In this document: piece after piece, positions 34,224 through 44,339 of the stretch
Layout: each line of letters starts with the position of its first letter
How positions within the stretch are numbered: the stretch's first letter is position 1
Assembly (NCBI RefSeq): GCF_021530995.1
Contig: NZ_JADYTF010000010.1
Location: 1-52,533 of the forward strand
Length of the DNA stretch: 52,533 nucleotides
Source of the DNA: Bacteroides caecigallinarum
GTDB lineage: Bacteria > Bacteroidota > Bacteroidia > Bacteroidales > Bacteroidaceae
Direction of reading: 5' to 3'
Program-made: the position numbers and the translations under genes
The notes under the pieces: generated by a model
What the model was told of the DNA's origin: nothing
Databases searched by the model: none
Seen by the model: the letters and a program-made list of their open reading frames with translations, nothing else

Positions 34224-34883
34224 TTATTCGTTTATATATGGTTTAACAACATCTCTCCATAATAAATATCCGTCGCCCAATAGATGCAGACCGTCGTTGG
34301 TATATTTCAAATCCATTTTACCTTCTTCATTAACGAAGTGGCTGTACAGATCAATGTATTCAGCGTTTTCTCTTTCTGCGATATTCTTTATAGCCTTATT
34401 TATGTCCGGTATAATTTCCCATCTGGAAGTATGACCATGAAACATATTCAAATCCGGATTTACAGGCAATATGCTTTGCAGATAGATTTTAGTGACAGGA
34501 GATTCAGTTTTAATCTTTTCTACAATCTTATGTATTCCATATGCTATTGTATCAGCACTTTCACCTTGTGGTACATTGTTTATTCCAATCATCAAAAATA
34601 TCTTCTTGGGATGCCCTTTAAGTAATGTGGAAATTCTGTCATACACTCCATAAGTTGTGTCTCCACTTATACCTCTGTTCTTTACTTTAGGATTTCTAAA
34701 CAGCTCAAACCATTCCGCTCCATCTGTAATGCTGTTTCCTACAAACAAGATATCATCTGGCGTAACACTGAGCTTCTCAAACAAAGTTGCTCTCTGGTAA
34801 TAGTAAGTGGAATATTTCCTTTCTTGTGAAAATATATAAATGTTATATAAACAAAATATCAAAAAAAATACTATTCTTCTCAT
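34224..34883 (-). CDS. SGNH/GDSL hydrolase, probable acetylesterase
   Basis: 219 residues with a Sec signal (MRRIVFFLIFCLYNIYIFSQ). Blocks of the SGNH family: FVGNSITDGAEW (Ser), GISGDTTYG (Gly), IGINNVP (Asn) and NDGLHLLGDGY (Asp/His). It resembles the PAF-acetylhydrolase-like group found in sialic-acid loci. It sits between GH20 (5-base gap) and the fused esterase (2-base gap). With two other esterase modules next door it may act on a different acetyl position; this is inference. Confidence 0.88.
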   Translation of the reverse strand: MRRIVFFLIFCLYNIYIFSQERKYSTYYYQRATLFEKLSVTPDDILFVGNSITDGAEWFELFRNPKVKNRGISGDTTYGVYDRISTLLKGHPKKIFLMIGINNVPQGESADTIAYGIHKIVEKIKTESPVTKIYLQSILPVNPDLNMFHGHTSRWEIIPDINKAIKNIAERENAEYIDLYSHFVNEEGKMDLKYTNDGLHLLGDGYLLWRDVVKPYINE

Positions 34884-34888
34884 ATATA

Positions 34889-36904
34889 TTAGTTTTTATA
34901 AGGATTATCGGTTGAATATACAATATTTTTCAGTTCCGCTTTGCCATCAATAGATACAAATACAACATTAAACATCCATTTTACAAGTCTTGTCTCCTTC
35001 GATTGAAAACGGCCTACAGGAAGCTTTATAAAAATCTTGTTCCATCCTTTATTGAGAGTGACTTTAATAGGAGGTCTTGATGCACTGTTTTCATTTGCTA
35101 ACGCTATTTCATTACTTCTTTCCTTATGATTGTTTATCCAATGAGGTGGAAGAATTTCTTCTTTATTTAACCAAATCCTACTGCCTTTATAATCCCAAGT
35201 TCCAGGCAATGGTGGTAAGTCACTTTCCGAACGACTATAGTTTTGAAAATCTATATTAAGTCCTACTTTCTGTTCAATAGGTGAATGTACCCAAGTATAA
35301 GCATACGCTGTATGATTTTCTTTTGGTTTGTCGTAAAACCCAGGGACAAGATTTCCCCAGACATGACGTAAATATACTCCCGCACCGTAAATACAACTGG
35401 TCTTATACTCTTTTCCTTTGTATTTGTAAAAATCACTTTCCTCATGTTCAGGAGGAAAAGACATATCAAGGTTCCCATCATTAGGAAAAGCCTCTGTGAT
35501 TTTCCACTTTACATTAGACTGTTTGACGTAAGGAAATGGTTCTCCTTTAAGCGTATTATATTTATGCCATAACATTCTGTTTTCAAAATCCTCGAATTCT
35601 TTATTAATAGCCGTGTTTTCAGGCCACAGCAAAGTACCTTTACCATCGAAATAACAATTTCCTCCTCCCCTCCAGCTTCTTTCAGCAAAAGCAAGCATGT
35701 TGGCATAAAAATTATTATCCGCTAAAATTTGTTTTTCATTATCAATGTATCTGTCATTCCAAATAGCAATAATAGAACCAGCAATATCACCATCACCTTT
35801 ATCCACATTACAAATTCTACTATTATACAAAGCTACTAAATCTGCATAAATATCGAAATGATTTATATAATGAAATTTACAATCAATAGCAGGAATACCT
35901 TTCTGTGCTTTTCCTCTATAACTCCATAATTGAGTCATGTCTATTTCGCCTGGCCTATAATTCCAGCCTGGATTCCATGATATAACTTTCTTACCTTTAT
36001 TTCTGATATAAGAAACCATTTCTGGTACAAAATCATGATTAGTAAATTCCACTTCGTCTGTACCTATATGAATATAAGGAACATCAAAAGTTTCACAAAC
36101 CTCATCCATGAGGTTTTTCAGAATCTTTATTCCTTTCTCTGATTGCATATCTGTTTTAAATGCCCTGACAAATGCTTCACTATGTCCTGGCATATCTATT
36201 TCAGGTATCAAGGTAACATAACGTTCCTTGCAAAATTCCACAAGTTCTTTAGCTTCATCCAAAGTGTAGAATTTTCCAGGCATACGTGTCATATTTTCAG
36301 GTGAATTAAGCTCTGGATATAGTTTACTTTCGAGTCGCCATGCCTGATTCTCTGTCAGATGCCAATGAAATACATTTATTTTGAACTTACTGAGCAAATC
36401 AATTTCTTTTTTTAATTCATCCATCGAAATATAAGTTCGGCCTACATCATGCATAAAACCTCTTACGCGAAAGGCTGGCCAGTCTGTGATTTCACATTCT
36501 CTTATATAAATATAATCATCTTTATTCACCTGCAATTGATATAGCGTTTGTAAAGCCATATATACTCCACGTTCAGTTATGGCTTCTATTATTATGTTAT
36601 TCTTATATACTTTAAGTCTATATGCTTCCTCTAAATTTGTTTTCAATTCACCAATAGAGTTTATTAAACGAACCTCAATCGTTTTATCGGTCTTATCACA
36701 TAAGCTTCCACCTGATTCCCTGATAAAAATTTCTAGCTTGTTTTTTAATATTGGCGTTTTCAAATTTACTTTATCAATAATGAAACATTCATTTCCGAAA
36801 TTTGTTTGTTGAGGATAAGGTAACAAATTTACTTCACAAGCCTTTGTCGGGAGTATATGTAAAAAAAATAAAATAAAGAAGATAAGACACATTGACTTTT
36901 TCAT
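34889..36904 (-). CDS. GH20 beta-hexosaminidase
   Basis: 671 residues from the ATG at 36904 (MKKSMCLIFFILFFLHILPT, Sec signal); a GTG three codons earlier is a less likely start. The GH20b domain covers about 25-135 and the barrel 140-480: GFMHDVGRTYIS, HWHLTENQAWR, IPEIDMPGHSEAF and Asp283-Glu284 in IHIGTDEVEF. The C-terminal part (about 520-671) is beta-rich and has no match I recognise. It should release terminal beta-GlcNAc/GalNAc in the periplasm, so exposing or trimming sialylated chains. First gene after the promoter at 37013-37041. Confidence 0.9.
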   Translation of the reverse strand: MKKSMCLIFFILFFLHILPTKACEVNLLPYPQQTNFGNECFIIDKVNLKTPILKNKLEIFIRESGGSLCDKTDKTIEVRLINSIGELKTNLEEAYRLKVYKNNIIIEAITERGVYMALQTLYQLQVNKDDYIYIRECEITDWPAFRVRGFMHDVGRTYISMDELKKEIDLLSKFKINVFHWHLTENQAWRLESKLYPELNSPENMTRMPGKFYTLDEAKELVEFCKERYVTLIPEIDMPGHSEAFVRAFKTDMQSEKGIKILKNLMDEVCETFDVPYIHIGTDEVEFTNHDFVPEMVSYIRNKGKKVISWNPGWNYRPGEIDMTQLWSYRGKAQKGIPAIDCKFHYINHFDIYADLVALYNSRICNVDKGDGDIAGSIIAIWNDRYIDNEKQILADNNFYANMLAFAERSWRGGGNCYFDGKGTLLWPENTAINKEFEDFENRMLWHKYNTLKGEPFPYVKQSNVKWKITEAFPNDGNLDMSFPPEHEESDFYKYKGKEYKTSCIYGAGVYLRHVWGNLVPGFYDKPKENHTAYAYTWVHSPIEQKVGLNIDFQNYSRSESDLPPLPGTWDYKGSRIWLNKEEILPPHWINNHKERSNEIALANENSASRPPIKVTLNKGWNKIFIKLPVGRFQSKETRLVKWMFNVVFVSIDGKAELKNIVYSTDNPYKN

Positions 36905-37012
36905 AATATACACTAAAGGAAAGATTAAAGATATGGATGAATACGTTACTTTCGTTATTTCTCGAATACTAATAGATGGTATAAAAACAGATCAGTATTT
37001 TTCAAATATCTG

Positions 37013-37041
37013 CAAAGGTATAAGCCAGTGGAGCCTAACAA
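37013..37041 (-). promoter_or_regulatory. Promoter of the GH20-esterase operon
   Basis: Minus strand TTG (37041-37039), 18 bases, TACCTTTG (37020-37013). The -7 box is exact, and the spacer is one or two bases short. It lies after the SusD terminator, which supports a second transcription unit with a leader of about 100 bases. Confidence 0.6.
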
Positions 37042-37071
37042 TAAAGCATTTTTTTTAAAATCATATTGAAA

Positions 37072-37114
37072 ATAAAAAATACTTTTGCCCGGGATATAAA
37101 CCCAGGCAAAAGTA
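37072..37114 (-). terminator. Terminator after the NanU-like SusD gene
   Basis: On the minus strand TACTTTTGCC (37114-37105) and GGCAAAAGTA (37089-37080) with a further GGG/CCC, then seven T-rich bases. Strong stop for the seven-gene nan operon. Confidence 0.88.
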
Positions 37115-37171
37115 ATAATGAAAAGAAGTCCGTTAATTCAGACTATATATTTCTTGCATAAGACTCAAACA

Positions 37172-38782
37172 TTACTCAAGGCCCTCAGCCTTTTTATAAC
37201 CCCAAGTCTGCTTAAGCAATGGGTCGGCAGTTATCAAATCAATATTAATTGGCCATAACAGTTTGTGCTGTTCTGTATCAGCATTCAAAATAGGAGCTTT
37301 CTGTCCACTAAGTTCATTTGGATAAGCAGCATCAGCAGAGAATACTAATGGTTTTTTTTCTGCATCATGCATACGTACAACATCAAACCACCTCTTACCT
37401 TCGGCAAAAAATTCTTTGTCGCGTTCTTTAAGTATAGCTAATTCATTTTCAGCATAGCTTCCATCAACATATTCAACATAATTACCAGTTCCACATGCAC
37501 GTTCACGGACATCATTTATATAAGAAGCGCAAGGTTTACCTAATCCATTCGCAACTTCAGCCATCATAAGGAGAACTTCAGCATATCTCATCATAATAAC
37601 ATCACTGTCAAAATAACGCAAACCTTCATCCGTATGACCTATATACTTAAGCATTTCTGATCCAAATCCAGACAATGTACCGTCTTCTATATCTTTAGAA
37701 GAATAAAATTCACGGAACATAGTTGAGCGGCGTTTGTCATTAGCATCAAACGATTTTACAAATGATTCTTTCCATTCATATCTCAACAATCCTTGCGAAC
37801 CCAATTCAAGAACATCTTCCATTATCATATCGCCGTTTGTATCATACATAACTCCAACAACAAGAGATGGATTACTTACGAATTGACTTCCCCAATTGGT
37901 AGCTTCTGTACGCTCAAAATATAATGATAATATTGATTCTTTATTTGAATCCTTTTTAGACACATCAAATATATCAGCATAATCAGGCAACAATTCGAAC
38001 TTGTTACTTCCTATAATATCGTTCAAAGCTTTTTCAGCAATCAACAAATCCGATTCACCTGTTGCGGTATGAGCTTTGGTATCGTCATTTGTTGTTACCT
38101 TGGCAGACCACATATATACTTGTGCTTTTAAAAACAATGTTGCATATTTGGACCAATAATATTTATTGAATTCCTCTGTTGTACCGAATCCTTCCTCTGA
38201 TTTTTTAATATCATCTTTTATGAAATTAAGAATATCTTCAGCAGAAGAACGTTCAAGATAAAGACTCGGAGCGTCAATACTTCCGTCCGCCACTTTAATT
38301 TCCTTCTCCAACGGTACACCACCATACGTCCTATACAACATGAAGTAGTAGTATGCTCGTAAACCGTATGCTTGACCTAAATAAGTGTTACGTTCTGATT
38401 CACTCAAAAAAGTACAGGCATTTTCTACTTCTTCAATGAAATGATTGACTTGCAATATACGACTATAATATCCGTTCCAGTTAGACACACCTGTATTTGT
38501 AGTACGCAAGTCATTGATTATCAAACTTGCATAATCTAAAGATGTACCAACTGAAGAAGTACCATTACGCATAGTTCCACCTCTCAGTTCTCCCAAAACC
38601 ATCTGTGAAGTATAATCACCTCTTAAATGGACATGCAACCCATTCATGAATGTTGCTACTTGACCTTCATTTTTCCAATAATTTCCTGCTCCAGAGTAAT
38701 CTTCCGGTGCTAAGTCCAGCGTGTCACATCCAATCAAAGAAAACATCAACGCGCCAATAGTGCTATATAAAATTTTTTTCAT
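37172..38782 (-). CDS. SusD/RagB-type glycan-binding lipoprotein (NanU-like)
   Basis: 536 residues; lipobox SLIGC (Cys19) for outer-membrane anchoring. The SusD fold is marked by the N-terminal LDLAPEDYSGAGNYWKNEGQ, tetratricopeptide-like helices (YLGQAYGLRAYYYFMLYRTYGGVPL) and the C-terminal KERDKEFFAEGKRWFDVVRM. It pairs with the SusC just upstream (18-base gap). In B. fragilis and Tannerella the equivalent pair NanO/NanU binds and imports sialic acid; placement after the sialidase gene is the reason for the same call here, not a binding-site motif. Confidence 0.88.
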   Translation of the reverse strand: MKKILYSTIGALMFSLIGCDTLDLAPEDYSGAGNYWKNEGQVATFMNGLHVHLRGDYTSQMVLGELRGGTMRNGTSSVGTSLDYASLIINDLRTTNTGVSNWNGYYSRILQVNHFIEEVENACTFLSESERNTYLGQAYGLRAYYYFMLYRTYGGVPLEKEIKVADGSIDAPSLYLERSSAEDILNFIKDDIKKSEEGFGTTEEFNKYYWSKYATLFLKAQVYMWSAKVTTNDDTKAHTATGESDLLIAEKALNDIIGSNKFELLPDYADIFDVSKKDSNKESILSLYFERTEATNWGSQFVSNPSLVVGVMYDTNGDMIMEDVLELGSQGLLRYEWKESFVKSFDANDKRRSTMFREFYSSKDIEDGTLSGFGSEMLKYIGHTDEGLRYFDSDVIMMRYAEVLLMMAEVANGLGKPCASYINDVRERACGTGNYVEYVDGSYAENELAILKERDKEFFAEGKRWFDVVRMHDAEKKPLVFSADAAYPNELSGQKAPILNADTEQHKLLWPINIDLITADPLLKQTWGYKKAEGLE

Positions 38783-38800
38783 AATCTTAATTTATCAATT

Positions 38801-41800
38801 TTAGAATGTTACATTTAAACCAAATACTAGATTAGTAGGCAATGGATAACCTCCCCATCCACTTGAACCATATTCAGGAGAAGCTACATACTTAGCAGCT
38901 GTAATATAACCTAAATTCTGAGTTGTAATATTTAAGTCAAGTCTTTCCATCATAAGTTTCTTAACCCATGCCTGAGGAAGACTGTAGTTCAATGAAACTT
39001 CACGGATAGCAAGATAGCTTGCATTCTTCACAAACATACTGCTGTTATCACGAGCGTAATTACGTTTACCCAACTGGTCTGCAAACACATAAGTTGGATA
39101 TTTAGCATTTGGATTTTCTGGAGTCCAAGTATCAAATACCGCATCAATGGTATTATAAGTACCCTGCATGTTACCCATAATCCAAGGAGTCTTTGAATCC
39201 CAAATTTTGTGTCCTAATGCATAGTCGAAACGTGCGGTTAGTGACAGACCTTTCCATGACAAAGTCGTATTGAAACCACCAGTCCAGTTAGGAACAGCAC
39301 TTCCAAGCTTGACTTTATCAAAATTATCTATAACGCCATCACCATTCACATCCTTCCATTTTATATCACCAGGTTGGATAGGAAGTCCGTTTGCTTTTTC
39401 AGCATCAGACAGTTTTGCCCAAGCATCCGGTCCATAAAGCTTCTTATTTGAAGAACCGTTATTACCAGAAGATATGTCAATCAAATCACCTGGTATTTCA
39501 TCATAACTTTTGTATATACCTTCAGCCAAGAAACCATAAATAGCTCCAGGTTCTTGTCCTTCCTGGTATCCACCAACCCACATTTTCTCTGTTCCATTTC
39601 CTGTGTACACCTCAAATGCATTCTGCATGTTGTTCTGAAGGCCATTATTAGGCAAGGAAATAACCTTATTCTTGTTGTAAGATATATTGAAACCTAGATT
39701 CCACTTCCAGTCTTCACTTTCAAGCAGTTTGGCATTGATTTCGATTTCAACTCCCTGATTTTGGATTTCACCATTATTGCTCAAGAATGAACTGATTCCA
39801 GAATGTGAAGGCAAAGTAATGTATGCTAGTTTATCTTTTGTACGGCGGTTATAATATGTTACATTCATATTATATCTATTTGCCAAGAAACTTAAATCAG
39901 CACCCAACTCAAATGTATATGACTTTTCCCAAGTCAGATTTGGATTTGGTAATTCTGACATAAGTGTTGCACCATTATTCATATACTTACCTTGTGAACC
40001 ATAACTACCCTGAACTGTATAGTTTCCGATGAAATTTGTATCCACATTACCATTGGCTCCATAACTGGCACGAAGTTTTGCAAATGATATAACATCTTTC
40101 AGATCTTCCATGAATTCTTCTTTTCCAATTACCCAACCAGCTGATATACCAGGGAAAATACCCCATCTTTGATCTGATGAAAGACGTGAATAACCATCTC
40201 GTCTTAGCACAGCAGATATAAGATATTTGCTATCAAAGTCATAATCAACCTTTCCAAAGAATGACATGATACGATTTTCGCTATGCCATGAATCAACACT
40301 TCTTTGCTTTGGATCAGTATATTGCAAATCCTGGAACTCATCTGTTGGAGCGTATCTACCTGATGCTGAAAAACCTTTCCTCTGTGCAATATAGTATTCG
40401 AAACCTAACATTGCATTCAAACTATGTCTCTTTATATTGGTATTATATGTTGCAATCACATTGTAAGTCTGATTCAAGTCACGGTCATAATAGTCGTATG
40501 AATACCTTTCTCTGTTCCATGAATTTACACCAGTCATATAGTCACGGTTGAACTGTTCAAGTTTTTCGTCTTCGTAGTACCAAGTTCCACTAAACTTTAA
40601 ATCCAAACCTTTGTAAAGATGAGCCGTCAATGCCTGTGTTATTGTAAACTTGTCAGTATTATTGTCTCTCTTAAGTGCGTCCATGTATGCCAATACATTA
40701 CCATCCTGCGTACCACGCACACCTATCAACCATTCACCATCTTCATTTTTTCCACGGAACGTTGGAGGTACGGAAAAAACGCGGCTGAAGTAGTGTTGTA
40801 CATCAGTACCACCAACCAGACCGTACCAAGTATTGTGTGAATAACTGAATGAAGAGTTAGAAGTAAGCCATGGCTTGATTTTATAATCACCATTAAACGT
40901 AAAAGTAAAACGCTTATACCAGTTATTTACAGCATTACCTTCAGAGTTATTGAAACCTACTGATGCATAATATTTACCTTTGTCATTACCACCTGTAAAA
41001 TCAATAGTATAATCCTGGCTTAATGCCGGTGAGTTTACATTGACATCTTCTAACATAAATTCCTTAAATATCAACTTGTCACCATAAACAGGATCTATCA
41101 TTGTTTGCCAACCTTTATTCAATAGAAATGCTAAATCATCAGTATACTTCATGACACTCCAATTGGCATTAACCACCTTATTTCCATCTGCTACAGTACC
41201 GTCAGGATTAAAATAGATATTACCTGTTCCATAAGGTTGATTTGATGTCAAGCTGTTCATAGTATTCCATCCTCTCCAAACATCTTTGGAATCCTTATAA
41301 ACCTGTGAAGCTCTCTGATGAGCTGTACGCATCCAATAAATATAGTCTTCAGCACCAAGGAAATTATAGTTATTGTTAAAGTAATTCAAACCAAATCTTG
41401 CCTTTACACCTATACTACTGACTCCTTCTTTACCACGTTTTGTAGTTACCAAAACCACACCATTGGCTGCACGTGCACCATATATAGCAGTCGCTCCTGC
41501 ATCCTTCATCACTTCTATAGATTCAATGTCGGCAGGGTTAATGTCACTTAAAGAACGTTGTGCTCCATCTACGATTACAAGTGGAGATCCAGATCCGTCA
41601 AGACTAGTACCACCACGTAAAATTAGAGTTGGCGTAGCACCTGGGTCACCAGAAGTCTGACGCACCTGTAAACCAGAAACTGCACCCGATAAAGCTTGTG
41701 CCGGATTTGAGTGGATACCTTTTGCTAAAACATCTTTATCAACCTTAGCTATAGAGTTTGTCATCTTTGAACGGAGAGTTTTTCCACCGTATGCAGTTAC

Positions 41801-42163
41801 AACTACTTCCTCAAGTGTTTGAGTATCTTCTTTAAGTGTAACAATCAAATCCTGTCCGTCCCATTTGATTGTTTGAGTTGTATAACCGACAAAAGAGATT
41901 TCGATAACATCTCCTTTGTTCACATTGTTTAGGGAGAAGTCACCGTCAAATCCTGTTATAGTACCATTGGTTGTTCCCTTAACAACTACCGATGCTCCGA
42001 TTACAGTTTCACCTAATGCATCTTTTACTACACCTTTACATACATTTTCCTGCTGCAATTCCTTTATTTCATTAACTAAAGGTGAGGATACAGCATTTAC
42101 CCCCCCCAGTGGTAAACCACTGATACACAGCAACATACTTACTGATTTTAGTGTTTTTCTCAT
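38801..42163 (-). CDS. SusC/RagA-type TonB-dependent outer-membrane transporter (NanO-like)
   Basis: 1120 residues. Signal peptide 1-24; residues about 40-112 are a carboxypeptidase-regulatory-like domain (GVVKDALGETVIGASVVVKG); the TonB box region is LEEVVVTAYG (118-126); the plug domain covers about 130-245 (GLQVRQTSGDPGATPTLILRGG, KDAGATAIYGARAANGVVLVTTKRG), then a 22-strand barrel ending LPTNLVFGLNVTF. Energised by TonB-ExbBD, it should import sialic acid or sialo-oligosaccharide handed over by SusD. A run of eight Gs lies in codons 19-22 of the signal peptide and could slip. The gene is 51 bases after the sialidase and needs no own promoter. Confidence 0.92.
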   Translation of the reverse strand: MRKTLKSVSMLLCISGLPLGGVNAVSSPLVNEIKELQQENVCKGVVKDALGETVIGASVVVKGTTNGTITGFDGDFSLNNVNKGDVIEISFVGYTTQTIKWDGQDLIVTLKEDTQTLEEVVVTAYGGKTLRSKMTNSIAKVDKDVLAKGIHSNPAQALSGAVSGLQVRQTSGDPGATPTLILRGGTSLDGSGSPLVIVDGAQRSLSDINPADIESIEVMKDAGATAIYGARAANGVVLVTTKRGKEGVSSIGVKARFGLNYFNNNYNFLGAEDYIYWMRTAHQRASQVYKDSKDVWRGWNTMNSLTSNQPYGTGNIYFNPDGTVADGNKVVNANWSVMKYTDDLAFLLNKGWQTMIDPVYGDKLIFKEFMLEDVNVNSPALSQDYTIDFTGGNDKGKYYASVGFNNSEGNAVNNWYKRFTFTFNGDYKIKPWLTSNSSFSYSHNTWYGLVGGTDVQHYFSRVFSVPPTFRGKNEDGEWLIGVRGTQDGNVLAYMDALKRDNNTDKFTITQALTAHLYKGLDLKFSGTWYYEDEKLEQFNRDYMTGVNSWNRERYSYDYYDRDLNQTYNVIATYNTNIKRHSLNAMLGFEYYIAQRKGFSASGRYAPTDEFQDLQYTDPKQRSVDSWHSENRIMSFFGKVDYDFDSKYLISAVLRRDGYSRLSSDQRWGIFPGISAGWVIGKEEFMEDLKDVISFAKLRASYGANGNVDTNFIGNYTVQGSYGSQGKYMNNGATLMSELPNPNLTWEKSYTFELGADLSFLANRYNMNVTYYNRRTKDKLAYITLPSHSGISSFLSNNGEIQNQGVEIEINAKLLESEDWKWNLGFNISYNKNKVISLPNNGLQNNMQNAFEVYTGNGTEKMWVGGYQEGQEPGAIYGFLAEGIYKSYDEIPGDLIDISSGNNGSSNKKLYGPDAWAKLSDAEKANGLPIQPGDIKWKDVNGDGVIDNFDKVKLGSAVPNWTGGFNTTLSWKGLSLTARFDYALGHKIWDSKTPWIMGNMQGTYNTIDAVFDTWTPENPNAKYPTYVFADQLGKRNYARDNSSMFVKNASYLAIREVSLNYSLPQAWVKKLMMERLDLNITTQNLGYITAAKYVASPEYGSSGWGGYPLPTNLVFGLNVTF
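42100..42107. repeat. C8/G8 homopolymer in the SusC signal-peptide codons
   Basis: Eight Cs on the plus strand, eight Gs on the coding strand, in CTG GGG GGG GTA. Gain or loss of one base would shift the frame before the mature protein. In the sequence shown the gene is in frame (ON). Confidence 0.7.
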
Positions 42164-42214
42164 TGTAATTAAATTAAGTTAATAAAAGAATAATAATAAT
42201 TTCTCATCGTTATT

Positions 42215-43840
42215 TTATTTAATTATATCTTTCAGTTTTACACTCTGGAATGTCATGTGGGCTACACTGCTTTCATAAAGAATACCTATCGTTTCTTTAT
42301 CTACCATTGTCAGACATGAATATCCCCAGTTGTAGCCTTCATCAAGAAGCAACTGATGATCTTCTGACCATGTATAACCACCGTCAAGACTTATCTTAAT
42401 AGTGATGTCTTTCCTCTGACTTGTAGAGTTTGGATTGGAGAAGATGAGTATGTCCTTACCAAGAACATTGTCCTCTGCCTTCACACTAATAAGACTTGCC
42501 ATACATACCGGTTCGCGAAGTGCCGTACGCGATGATTCATGCTCTTTCCAAGTCTTACCTAAGTCTGTAGTTGTGTAAACAGCACGGCTTCCGCCACGAT
42601 TGTCTCGCATGTTAAGCATAAGAACACCTGGCTCAACTTCTGCAACTTGAGCCTCTGTGGTATTTGTTCTGGCATGATTATGGATTTTCCATGTTTTTCC
42701 ACCGTCCTTACTGTACATTATTCCTGCATTAGGAATACGTGTCTTGTCGATGAACTGGATTGGGAATACCAACGTACCGTCGCTCATGGTAATACCTCTT
42801 CCGGGGCCTTGAAGCAAGAAATACCATTCAGGAAGTTTTACTTGCTCAGTGATGTTGATTGGCTCAGACCATGTCTTGCCGTCGTCAGTACTCTTCACCA
42901 TTACGAGCTGGGCGGTATTGTTCAAGTCCATTCCCTGATGAGAACTCCACCATGCTCTCTGATTACCCATGCCGTGAGTCCATGCGGCTACTATCCAGAT
43001 GGTATTTGTTTTCGTATCAACAAGGATTGAAGGGTCACCAACACCGTTCTGTGCCGATGGCAAGCCATCGTATTCGCCAAAAGCCATAGGTATGCGCATC
43101 TTTTCCCAAGTCTGACCACCGTCCGTACTACGGCTAAGTCCTATATCGATATGTTCCTGAAGGTCGACACTGCTGTTATATCTCACGTCGTATACTCCAA
43201 GAAGTGTTCCTTTGTTGGAAGTGACAAGTCCGGGTATACGGAAAGCTGCCGAACCGTCATCTCCTGCATGACGTACACCAACACCCATGCGGCGAATAAT
43301 ATTATCCTCGGATACAGTCTTCACAGGCAGATTCTTTCCATCGGCCTTTACAGATGATACAGAAGCAGTAAGCACTGAAGATATCGGAGCTGTTTCTTTC
43401 ATTTCCAGACTTACCCAGAAGAAGTTTACTCCCGGGAAAAGTTTCTGCTTGCCTTCAAGAACTATAGTATTCTTTATTTTTGTAACTTCGGATTTCATTA
43501 CCGAATAAGAAGGATTTGCAGAAAGGGTCTTACCCGGATTATGGCTCGATATATACTCTACAGGAGCAAATCTTCCTTTACCTCTGTCTTGTAGCGCCTC
43601 TGTTCCGCTATAGTAAAGTTTCAGCGACTTGATATTATTCAGATTTACATCTTTGCCGAAATTCACTGTCACATTGTCTAAAACCTTAGTTTCATTGGCG
43701 TTCAGACGCATGTAGAACAATACATTGTCATGTCTTTCTATAAGAATCGGTATCTGAGGCGATTTTACAAGAATCGTATCTGCTGCTTTAACCGACATTA
43801 TCGACAAAAGGCATAAAAGTGATAAAAACAGTTTTTTCAT
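42215..43840 (-). CDS. nanH: Secreted exo-alpha-sialidase, GH33
   Basis: 541 residues from the ATG at 43840 (MKKLFLSLLC, Sec signal to about residue 20); an upstream in-frame extension of 42 codons runs into nanQ-like coding sequence and is rejected. Residues about 21-180 are a beta-sandwich N-domain (BT1056-like carbohydrate-binding), 185-541 the six-blade propeller. FRIP at 200-203 gives the first arginine of the triad; others are Arg412 and Arg476. Asp boxes: STDGGQTW, STDDGKTW, SKDGGKTW, TTDLGKTW and SLDGGYTW. The nucleophile Tyr is in NWGYSCL (507) with Glu in EAQVAEVEPG. It releases Neu5Ac from host glycans. Confidence 0.94.
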   Translation of the reverse strand: MKKLFLSLLCLLSIMSVKAADTILVKSPQIPILIERHDNVLFYMRLNANETKVLDNVTVNFGKDVNLNNIKSLKLYYSGTEALQDRGKGRFAPVEYISSHNPGKTLSANPSYSVMKSEVTKIKNTIVLEGKQKLFPGVNFFWVSLEMKETAPISSVLTASVSSVKADGKNLPVKTVSEDNIIRRMGVGVRHAGDDGSAAFRIPGLVTSNKGTLLGVYDVRYNSSVDLQEHIDIGLSRSTDGGQTWEKMRIPMAFGEYDGLPSAQNGVGDPSILVDTKTNTIWIVAAWTHGMGNQRAWWSSHQGMDLNNTAQLVMVKSTDDGKTWSEPINITEQVKLPEWYFLLQGPGRGITMSDGTLVFPIQFIDKTRIPNAGIMYSKDGGKTWKIHNHARTNTTEAQVAEVEPGVLMLNMRDNRGGSRAVYTTTDLGKTWKEHESSRTALREPVCMASLISVKAEDNVLGKDILIFSNPNSTSQRKDITIKISLDGGYTWSEDHQLLLDEGYNWGYSCLTMVDKETIGILYESSVAHMTFQSVKLKDIIK

Positions 43841-43854
43841 AAATTGAATATTAG

Positions 43855-44301
43855 TTATAGTTTTACTTTTGCAATCATCTTCCTGATTTTCCCTTCTCCT
43901 ATTACTGGTGCATGAGCATCTTCGGGGAAAAATATAGCCAACTGACCGGGAACAAGATGTATCCATGTGGTAGGAGTGTCCGAATACAAGGCACAGTCAC
44001 CCTCCTTTTCGTATGGTTTTACTTCTTCCTTTGAATCTTCCAGGGCTTTCCATCCTATTGTTTCCTTTCCTTGCAGAAGAATCTGGACATCTATATAGTC
44101 ACGGTGAACTTCAAGCACCTGTTTCTCTGCAGGAATACATTCTGGGTTTACATTGTTTATGTAGAGGTTATCACCATCAATATCTATACGTCCACATGGA
44201 GTATTAAGTATGTCATGAGTCTTTACATAATCAAACAATTTCTTGAATAGAGGATGAAGAGACTCTATTCTTTCTGTATTATTTAAGTTTGTAACAATCA
44301 T
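43855..44301 (-). CDS. YhcH/YjgK/YiaL family cupin (NanQ-like)
   Basis: 148 residues of the DUF386 cupin family; QVLEVHRDYIDVQILLQGKETIGW and LVPGQLAIFFPEDAHAP hold the metal-binding histidines and glutamate. The E. coli member YhcH/NanQ sits in the nan operon and opens the cyclic alpha anomer of sialic acid. Here it lies between the MFS and the sialidase genes (38 and 14 bases), which supports that role. Cytoplasmic, no signal. Confidence 0.9.
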   Translation of the reverse strand: MIVTNLNNTERIESLHPLFKKLFDYVKTHDILNTPCGRIDIDGDNLYINNVNPECIPAEKQVLEVHRDYIDVQILLQGKETIGWKALEDSKEEVKPYEKEGDCALYSDTPTTWIHLVPGQLAIFFPEDAHAPVIGEGKIRKMIAKVKL

Positions 44302-44339
44302 TAGTAGTTTATTTTAAATTACACGATATATTTCAGCAC

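Noticed and set aside
43841-43966. 42-codon extension of the sialidase
   Set aside because: It overlaps the nanQ-like gene and precedes a perfect Sec signal starting at 43840.
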